A DNA stretch of 64,000 nucleotides from Acacia acuminata (lineage: Eukaryota; Streptophyta; Magnoliopsida; Fabales; Fabaceae), in assembly GCA_019022655.1 (NCBI GenBank), contig JAFJYI010000017.1, forward strand, positions 5,766,001 through 5,830,000. Reading direction: 5' to 3'. The position numbers and the translations under genes were made by a program. A model generated the notes under the pieces. That model was not told the origin of the DNA, did no database searches, and worked only from the letters and a program-made list of their open reading frames with translations. Positions 58,641 to 64,000 of this stretch are shown here, in pieces. Each line of letters begins with the position of its first letter. Position 1 is the stretch's first letter.

Positions 58641-59179
58641 GGCTAAAGTATACGTTTGGTTCTTTATATTCGCCTTTGATATTATTTTAGTCCCTTAAAT
58701 TTGTAAAGTGCGCGTTTGGTCCTTTAATGTTAACACTGTTAGTCAGATTTAACGGAAAATACTGACTTGACAATTTTAAGCTATGAATGTACAATTAAAT
58801 AAAGACCAAGCATGGTTATAAATTAGTATTTTAATAAATTAATATTTTAAATCCTATGAATTGAAAAATATTTAATCTCCCAAGACATTTTTTACGTTTT
58901 TCACAGTTTGTGAAGATTAAATATATTTTCTTTTTGTCGAAGAAGACTGGTTATTTTTCAATTAATAGGATTTAAAATATTAATTTATTAAAATACTAAC
59001 ACATAATCATACTTGATCAGCATTTTACTGCACAGTCATCGCTTAAAATTGTTGAATCAATATTTTCCGTTAAGTCAGACTAACGGTGTTAACATTAGGG
59101 GACCAAACTTATACTTTACAAACTTAAGGGACTAAAAATACCAGAGACAAATATGAAGGACCAAACGTATACATTAGCC
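58641..59179. mobile_element. Long inverted-repeat element, 539 bp
   Basis: GGCTAAAGTATACGTTTGGT at 58641 matches the reverse complement of the end at 59179, and the inverted similarity continues for about 240 bp per arm (TTAACACTGTTAGTC, AATTAATATTTTAAATCCTA). The flanks TTTGTAGAA and TTTGTCAAA may be a diverged 9-bp duplication, as made by Mutator-like elements. No transposase. Confidence 0.8.
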
Positions 59180-59213
59180 TTTGTCAAATTATAGTCGCCT
59201 CCCATACCTTATA

Positions 59214-59714
59214 CTCCTTTCAGTCCTAATTATAAGACAATATTTAGGAGTTGGTTTTTGTCTTAATTATAAGATGACATTCTAATTTTTATCAATTTCT
59301 TCCTAAAATACCCCTATTTTATTCTCTCAAGTGTATTTGGTTTTTTGTAAGTATATATTTGTGGGTGCTAAACTCTTCCAATAAATGAAACTGTTAGATA
59401 TATGTGCGTGTGTATATGTATGTATATCTCAACACACACACATATATATCATTGTGTGTGTCTATATATATGTACACATATATATATATGTAGATATATA
59501 GAGCAAGACCATTATTTATGTTAGATAGCGTGTGGAAACGAAAATTTTAGGTTTGAGAGGTATGTGGTGGGTGTTATTGATCCATTTTTACTTATGTCAT
59601 TTTAAATTTATATAAGGACATTTTAGAAAAATGAGTAAAATTAACTAATTTAACTTTTTTCCTTAATATCTACAAAATTGGTTAAATATGTCTTATAATT
59701 AGGATCGGAGGAAG
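59214..59714. mobile_element. Stowaway-like MITE, about 500 bp
   Basis: The left end CTCCTTTCAGTCCTAATTAT and right end ATAATTAGGATCGGAGGAAG are inverted repeats, flanked by TA on both sides. A second partial copy of the left terminus follows at once (TTGTCTTAATTATAAGATGA). The interior includes an AC/AT microsatellite around 59400-59500. Confidence 0.65.
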
Positions 59715-60680
59715 TACAAGTATTCAAGATATGAAAGAATTTAAAAAGAGACGTTTATGAACTAAACCTTAAATCCCACTGAGACTCATTTATTTAATTT
59801 AATTTGATTATATAAAGAAAGTTGGTTAAATTATTTAATATATGTATTTTCTAAAACACTTATTCATATTTATTAATTTCTTCATTCTCTTTCCTCTTTC
59901 ATCATCCTTGATGGAGCATTGATAATCATAAATAATAATAAAAAAATTGACAAATATAAAAAGTAAGTATTCAATTTAGGACCGAAATCATCTTTCTAAA
60001 TAAGTATTATCTCTTGTCTATCTTATAAGATCCCAAAATTTAAATTGTTTTGGTCCTCTTTATAAGAGTCGATAAGAGTTGCCTTACCATTTAATGAGTT
60101 TTTTTCTATTTTTTCTCATTAATTATATATATTACATTAATTAAAAAATTAATGATATTTATATTTACTCGATTTTTCTCCCTTACTTGATTCTCATAAA
60201 AAAGACACATTTAAAAAATGTTTATTTTAGATTCACTTATTATTTTTAATTAATTTTAATCATTTTTTTAAATTATGTAATTCGGTTATTAAACTTTTGT
60301 AAATTGAACCAGAGGGTGTATTATTTGAAGGACCGGAGAGAGATTTGGAAACAGAGAAGAAGATGGAATTAAAAATGGGTTTCAAATTTTGTTTGGTAAA
60401 AAACATATACTATTATCTCTGTTAAAATTCAATCTAGATGAGTATTTCCTCTTTTTCATTCATTTGTTCATAATTTTCTTTTTGGATGAGGTAAATATAT
60501 ACAAGCATAGGTTAACAACTTGAGCACAATAATAGGTAACAACCTTTCAAATATTCTCCTTTTCTAGATGACTTTTTATAATATAATAACAATAATTCAA
60601 ATTCAAATAATCCAAATAATAATTCAAATTTAATTCATATCTTCAACAATCTCTATCATCATCAGAGGGTCACATGAAGA
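59715..60680. other. AT-rich spacer
   Basis: Extremely AT-rich. I see no gene. A few decayed MITE-like words occur but no bordered element. Confidence 0.45.
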
Positions 60681-61760
60681 TGAAGATTGAAAGCAGCGTA
60701 ATAAAGAAGATTACGAGATTAAATTGCAGATGGTATCTCTTACCAAATTTTTCAATAGCATCCTGAGTTCATAGCATTGCGTCAATGGTGTGGCCGGAGC
60801 AGTCGTGGAAGGTGCAAAACTTCCCTCGGTGCATGTGGACCGGTTTACGAGAGGCTTTGGCTTGGTCGCCCTTCCTCGTCTCGGTACGGCGACCTCCTTC
60901 CACATATTTGGGATCGGACATTCAAGGGGGTGTAGTTTCCGTACTTCCCCTTATTGTGCGGGTCTCTGATCTGGGCAGGCTCTCTACCACGTGCTGCGGT
61001 TCATTGTGTTTGTCGTCAGATCCCTTCTTTCGGCGATGTATTCCTTGCCTTCTCGGGCTCATCTGCATTAGCGATTTCCATTTGCTCGACGTCTAGGTAT
61101 TTCTTTGCTTCGTGTATAGAATTCGTAATGAATATACTCGATTCTTACATAGATATCGGGCCGGGCGGGTCGTTCGGGTCGGATCAGTTGACGAGGCAAT
61201 GTACATGGACCTCGGATAAGGATCGTACTGTGTTAGTATCTGAGAAAGGAGTCCAGATACTTACGCAATGTTTAGCCCTTCTTTTACTTTACTCAACGTG
61301 AATTGAGATTTCGGTTGTTTTTTTTGGTGGCGAAAGTGCAATTCAAACTTACGCCGAGGTCTTCAAAGTTTCGAATGGAATTATTGGGTAATGAACTCGG
61401 CCATTTGTGGGGCAGCCTGATACGTAGAGTAGTAGAAGAGTCTTAGTATGACCGGACCTTCTATTGACCTTACCCCATTAACTTTTCAAATATTTCAGGT
61501 GATCACGGGGATCTGTGTTCCATCATACTTGGGGAGATCGGCTAGGTCGAAATTCTTCGGGTAAGGGCCGTGGCGGTTGCTCGAGAATGGAATGGGGTCC
61601 CGCTGCTTAGACGAGATATTTCATCCTATCTTTGCCGCGTCGATCCTCGTGTCCGGCCGTAGCGATCGCCTCGCGTAGTTCATCAGAGTCCTCATCACGG
61701 TCTCGGTTTCGATCGATCTTCTGGCGGTCGCTCGCTTTGAGAATCCAATTCCATATATTG
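60681..61760 (-). pseudogene. Degenerate Ty3/Gypsy gag fragment
   Basis: Read on the minus strand, broken frames give gag-like pieces: a PKNFDLADLPKYDGTQIP-like stretch near 61500-61570, typical of the gag core of plant Gypsy elements, and a zinc-knuckle-like C-T-F-H..GH-T-I-D pattern followed by IEKFGKRYHLQF near 60740-60830, in shifted frames. GC content is much higher than the surroundings. Multiple stops and frame changes show it is dead. No LTR or pol could be found, so the limits follow the composition change. Confidence 0.55.
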
Positions 61761-61865
61761 TGGTAAATTTGAGAATTAAGAAATCAGTGATTTAAAATTT
61801 TAAAATTAAAATGATATTTTTCTGTCATTTTCCTAATTTTCAATTGTTTCCCATGAAAACAACTA

Positions 61866-62151
61866 CTCCCTCTGGTCCTTATTATAAGGCACCAACTAAC
61901 TTTTCTCACAAATCAATAAAAACAGTTAAAGTCAATAAAGTTACTCTAAAATTTAAGTAACTTCCAATATTACCCCTACTGATTGCCCTAAACTCTAATA
62001 TTATATTAATTATTACTCTCACACACTACCCTCATTAATTATGGGCAGACATGGAAACAAATAATTAATGTTCATTAGGAACAAGTAAGTGCCTTATAAA
62101 AAGGATCAAATAAACTTGTTAGTTGATGCCTTATAATAAGAATCAGAGGAG
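61866..62151. mobile_element. Stowaway-like MITE, 286 bp
   Basis: CTCCCTCTGGTCCTTATTAT at 61866 and ATAATAAGAATCAGAGGAG ending at 62151 are inverted repeats with TA on each side. Inverted similarity continues inward through GGCACCAACTAAC / GTTAGTTGATGCC. Confidence 0.8.
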
Positions 62152-62417
62152 TATCTTTTCTAAAGTCTAGTGCTAATTGAATTTTTATACTCTCAAACTC
62201 TACCAGGGCGTACGGCACTAGGTGACGACATTGAACGTGTCGGGACTCATATGGAATGCAAGGTGAACAAAGAATTATCGGTGCCTTTTCTGAAAAAGAA
62301 AAAAAAAAGGTGAAAAACACAATTTGATTAAAAATGGCTTCTAAAGTTTGTTCTAATGCAAAATCAAAATATACTGTATTATATATATACACGCAACGAT
62401 GAGTCAGTTTTTGACCC

Positions 62418-62452
<35 letters not shown>

Positions 62453-62699
62453 AGTCAGTGAATAGTGAATAGGTAAACGATAGGGGAGGACACAACACAA
62501 GTAAAATGAAATGTGAAGAAACAATGAGGGAAGCAGGTTAGGATGGTATAGAAGAGTACAACCAAACAGAGCGTTAACCAAGCGACGCCAAAATGATACA
62601 AGTTTAATAAGCAGTACAACAACTCCGAGTGTGGGTGACATGAGAGCAGCCTCCCAATAAATGAATCGACGGCGCCGATGGTACTGGGCCGACAAAAGC
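62152..62699. other. Spacer with A-run
   Basis: Contains a run of about 32 A at 62419-62450. A 226-codon minus-strand frame across 62075-62755 reads partly through the MITE and the A-run and is not credible as a whole. Confidence 0.5.
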
Positions 62700-62960
62700 C
62701 ATTGAATAAACCAACGGTCCAAAAGGGGACACGTGTCGGAGATTCCCCACCACAATTATTGGTTATTTATAAATGGTGAGCCCCCCTGACTTCCCCCGCC
62801 TGCCCCCCAAGACTCGAACCCCAAAGCGCCGTAGCCGGAGGGCGGCGGATGGTGACCTAAGCTTGTCGTCACGCGCGTCACCCAACTACTTCCCTTCGCC
62901 ACTCCTTTCTCGAACCACGCGCTCTGCCTCCTTTTGCTGTTGTTAGGTTGGATATTGCAG
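62700..62960. promoter_or_regulatory. GC-rich promoter-like patch with G-box and TATA-like motif
   Basis: A G-box (CACGTG, 62730-62735) and a nearly palindromic TATA-like TTATTTATAAAT (62763-62774) precede a GC-rich segment, in contrast to the AT-rich surroundings. The plus strand has a 57-aa frame from 62773 (MVSPPDFPRLPPKTR.., basic and Ser-rich) to the TAG at 62944-62946, but its ATG overlaps the TATA-like motif. No domain is recognised. Direction and product are undecided. Confidence 0.35.
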
Positions 62961-64000
62961 GGAATTTGAAGAGTTAGTTGTTTATTATTGAATTAATAGT
63001 GTTAATTACGAGGAATTAGTACTGTAGGAAATAATCAAGCGAGAGATTCCTCTTATTGTTCAGAGCAGAACAGAAAGCACTAAGCCGATTTGGATCAAAG
63101 AAGATTTGGATAGGGATAGAATAGAAAGAAACAGAAGGAAAATAAATGAAAAATATTTTGTTATAGAAGAATTTTTATTTGGTAGGAAAAAAATAAAATA
63201 AAAAATAAACTAAAAGACATTTTTCATCAGTTTAAAAAATATTCTTTAAACACCCTTGTTTTAAAAATATTATTCAAAGGCTCATGTTTTCACATTTAAC
63301 CCCTCTAACCATACACACTTCATGGACAAATAATTCTATTGTAACCACAGTTTAAGCATCATTGGCTACATGCACTAACACCGTGGAAGAAACAAACTTT
63401 GTTTGCCCATATTTTTTCATCACGTAACAAAGTAATAGCATTGAGATACCCACTAGTCACTTTTGGTCACACATATATATATATATATATATATGAATGA
63501 AAACAACTTTAAGTACAATAGGTGACTCGTGATTGCACGGATCAAAACAACTTCACTTTTAACCATTACATATTCATCACTTGAAGGTGGTCACAACCAT
63601 TTTCTATGGTCTGATTTAACTCATAGTTACGAGATAGTTATCTAACTTCACTCTTAACCATTGGGCACCCACCAAACGTATCTGGTCAAGGCCACTTCTC
63701 CCTTATATGAAATATAACATATTTAACCACATTCACCACAAGAGTATTTCATGGTCATGATGTAGTCTACCAACATTTCTTCCAACCATAGAGTGCACAC
63801 CACCTTCACTTACCCCAAATTAGCATCATGGGCAAGTACCTCTTCACTTAGCTCAGAACAAACAACTAAGGACTAAGAGTGCATCACATTCAAAGTAAAT
63901 AAGAACGCAACAACCACATCAACAGAGAAGAAGAAAGACACATATCCTTTAGCATTGATCGGATGCCGAATTGTGGGGAAAAAAGCTGCTCACCCTCTTT
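62961..64000. other. AT-rich end of window
   Basis: A TA microsatellite lies at about 63473-63494. The rest has no coding signal that I can support. If a gene is driven by the patch at 62.7-62.9 kb, its main exons may lie beyond the window. Confidence 0.4.

Noticed and set aside
62075..62755. 226-codon minus-strand open frame
   Set aside because: It runs through a MITE terminus and a 32-base homopolymer that yields a poly-Phe stretch; no domain is recognisable.

Overview
This is nuclear DNA from a dicot plant. It is AT-rich, its genes carry spliceosomal introns with GT..AG borders, and its spacers are filled with transposon debris (hAT, Mutator-like, Stowaway-like, Copia LTR, LINE, Gypsy). 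One block looks like transferred mitochondrial DNA. Most proteins are recognisable orthologs of Arabidopsis genes, and from memory of that genome many of them lie together on Arabidopsis chromosome 3 (At3g15090 to At3g15150). The left two thirds therefore appears to be a conserved syntenic block expanded by transposons. I found no rRNA gene, functional tRNA gene, CRISPR array or bacterial-type operon.

Layout: (1) 93-3287 +, 3' part of a reticulon-4-interacting-protein-1-like NADPH oxidoreductase. (2) 5184-7055 +, a single-exon acidic, mostly disordered protein of 623 aa, possibly the HCF243 position. (3) 8668-10631 -, a plastid-type membrane protein with a 26-nt microexon. (4) 12752-14425 -, a DUF1685 protein. 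(5) 16583-17692 +, SUFE1, a SufE-BolA fusion for plastid/mitochondrial Fe-S assembly. (6) 18814-19562, a 5'-truncated LINE with target-site duplications, then a 1.87-kb Copia-type solo LTR lying inside a Stowaway-like MITE. (7) 22041-29747 -, a large ePHD-finger plus AAA ATPase of the ATAD2/Yta7 type, with a one-base frameshift in this sequence. (8) 31603-38125, an accessory block: a long-TIR element with a minisatellite core, a SINE-like piece, and mitochondrial-like DNA split by an hAT element that itself carries a second hAT element. (9) 38325-41326 -, ERL1, an ERI1-like 3'-5' exoribonuclease. (10) 42037-44650, a second solo LTR followed by a 760-bp tandem duplication made after insertion. 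(11) 44725-48384 -, HPY2/MMS21 SUMO E3 ligase. (12) 50582-51043 -, an ATHB-52-like HD-Zip I protein with a proline at a zipper leucine position. (13) 51947-52288 -, a TAXIMIN-like 75-aa peptide gene. (14) 54930-56382 -, a plant OB-fold protein. (15) 56.4-64 kb, gene-poor DNA with MITEs, a long-TIR element, a Gypsy gag relic and one GC-rich promoter-like patch.

The genes are ordinary independently transcribed plant genes, not one pathway. Several act in plastids or mitochondria (SUFE1, ERL1, the RTN4IP1-like enzyme, the membrane protein); the nuclear group is the AAA/ePHD protein, HPY2 and the HD-Zip. I did not find a convincing new biochemical system. The most unusual material is the nested transposon architecture and a few apparently damaged or odd coding details, listed as findings.
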